Assembly: GCF_000026945.1 (NCBI RefSeq) | Contig: NC_012861.1 | Coordinates: 1,612,001-1,676,000 of the forward strand | Source: Candida dubliniensis CD36 | Taxonomy: Eukaryota; Ascomycota; Pichiomycetes; Serinales; Debaryomycetaceae | Direction of reading: 5' to 3' | Length of the DNA stretch: 64,000 bases | Part shown: positions 62,946-64,000 of the stretch, in pieces | Position numbering within the stretch: position 1 is the stretch's first letter | Layout of the letters: each line of letters opens with the position of its first letter | Translations under genes and position numbers: made by a program | The notes under the pieces: model-generated | Seen by the model: the letters and a program-made list of their open reading frames with translations, nothing else | What the model was told of the DNA's origin: nothing | The model's database searches: none

Positions 62946-64000
62946 GATCGTTAATTTAAATATTTATATATAAAAAAAAAAAGGGTGAGTTAAACTAAAG
63001 TTATATGATTGTGAAATCCAACGTGAATAAAAAATTGTTGATGTGGTTGCAAAAAAAAAAAAGGGTAATATAGCAGCAATAAAATAATTGGAATACTCTT
63101 TTTTCTTTCTATTTGGTTAATTAATTGATTAAATTCAATTGATTGATTGATAGATGAATAAGAAAAGTAGAAAAGAAAAAAAAAAAAGAAATCAAGTTGG
63201 GAAAATTGGTTGTATTTATAGTTTCAGAATTTGTTGATGTGTGTTTAAGGAAAGAGGAGTTGTAACAACAACAATTATTATTCAGGGGGGGGGGGATTGG
63301 GAGAGAGAGAGTGTGTGTGTGTGTGAATGTATGGAGCGGAGTGGAACGAGACGACGACAAGAATTTCTTTTACAACCAAGCAAACATTTACATTTACACT
63401 GCGAGAACAAATTGTTGTGTTGGGTGACTGTCGTGTGATCATGATCAAAGTGGTCATAAAAAATAAAAATAAATCTCCCCACCTTTACATATACTATCTC
63501 TCACCCACCTTCATTATTCACCTTCAATAAACAAATTGCTTTTGTTTTTTCCTTTCAAATCCCATTACGAATCATTCATTCATTCATTGATGAATTTTTT
63601 TTTTTTCAATTGTCTTTCATTTGGTTTTCTTTTCTTTTCTTTTTTTTTCCGTTTAAGTTAATTTGTTTGTAATTATAATCACTGAAATTTTATCTATCAT
63701 TTGAATCTAATATTGTACATGATGAGATTGATTGATCTTATATTAGTGAAAGATGAGATGATGTGAATCTGAGGGGGGGTAGGTGGTCGTGCGCCACTTG
63801 TCAATTTGAGTAATTTGTTTTCTTAAACTGTTGTATTCGACACTTTATCGCACGATTAGAAATTTCTCATTGAGGGAATTCTGTTTTGTTATTGTTAAAG
63901 GTTGGTTTTTGCCCCAGGGGGTAAAAAGAAGTTTTTGTGTATGCGGAGGAAATAGGAGGTAGGTAGTTTGAGAATAGAGCGAGCGAGAGCGAGAGAGAGA
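62946..64000. other. Intergenic region at the right edge
   Basis: 1055 bases upstream of RGI1 reaching the window end. It has A-runs (63051-63062, 63176-63187), an 11-base G-run near 63284 followed by GAGAGA/GTGTGT, CATT repeats 63570-63588, a G/C-rich stretch near 63771-63797 and GAGCGAGCGAGAGCGAGAGAGA at the end. No coding evidence; probably RGI1 and a neighbouring gene's promoters. Confidence 0.45.

Overview
The window is nuclear DNA from a budding yeast of the CUG-Ser clade, most likely Candida albicans or its close relative C. dubliniensis. The evidence is an AT-rich genome with compact genes, rare short introns using GTATGT and TACTAAC signals, abundant homopolymers and microsatellites, and two CTG codons in SEH1 that fall where the Saccharomyces protein (recalled from memory) has serine. 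A C. albicans-type siderophore transporter and a 42-codon a-factor gene agree with this. All CTG codons here should be read as serine. I see no transposon, virus, CRISPR array or recent horizontal transfer.

Region 1-15 kb: the 3' part of GDH2 (NAD-glutamate dehydrogenase), an unlisted 57-codon membrane-protein gene, DPH7/RRT2 (diphthamide), VRP1 (verprolin), ALG7 (first step of N-glycosylation), SEH1 (nucleoporin/SEACIT), NSA1 (60S assembly), an intron-bearing tRNA-Ile(AAU), a fumarylacetoacetase-family hydrolase, tRNA-Ala(AGC) and ARB1 (ABC-F ribosome assembly ATPase).

Region 15-33 kb: BLM10 (proteasome activator), PEF1 (penta-EF-hand), RPS10 with one intron, SIT1 (siderophore importer), RPR1 (RNase P RNA, in what looks like a gene desert), a small 69-codon membrane-protein gene, MRS4 (mitochondrial iron carrier) and a GOR1-like 2-hydroxyacid dehydrogenase.

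Region 33-50 kb: an AIF/AMID-type flavoprotein, RAD57, MAF1 (two-codon first exon), ARA1 (aldo-keto reductase), a PHM7/RSN1-type OSCA channel-family protein, an orphan secreted protein, YOP1 (intron) and a SAY1-like alpha/beta hydrolase.

Region 50-64 kb: RRP14 (intron), VMA5, a DUF4336 protein, MFA1 (a-factor precursor with a CaaX box, 42 codons), a 102-residue protein of unknown function, YCK3 (vacuolar casein kinase), EAF3 (chromo/MRG) and RGI1.

Most genes are unrelated housekeeping genes and each needs its own promoter. Functional threads: iron (SIT1 and MRS4 are the two protein-coding genes either side of RPR1 and one small ORF), ribosome biogenesis (NSA1, ARB1, RRP14, RPS10), and the Pol III system (two tRNAs, RPR1 and the Pol III repressor MAF1). 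The less obvious genes are the three that a long-ORF scan misses: MFA1, RPR1 and the 57-codon gene. Start codons were moved inward where the longest open frame began at a non-ATG codon.
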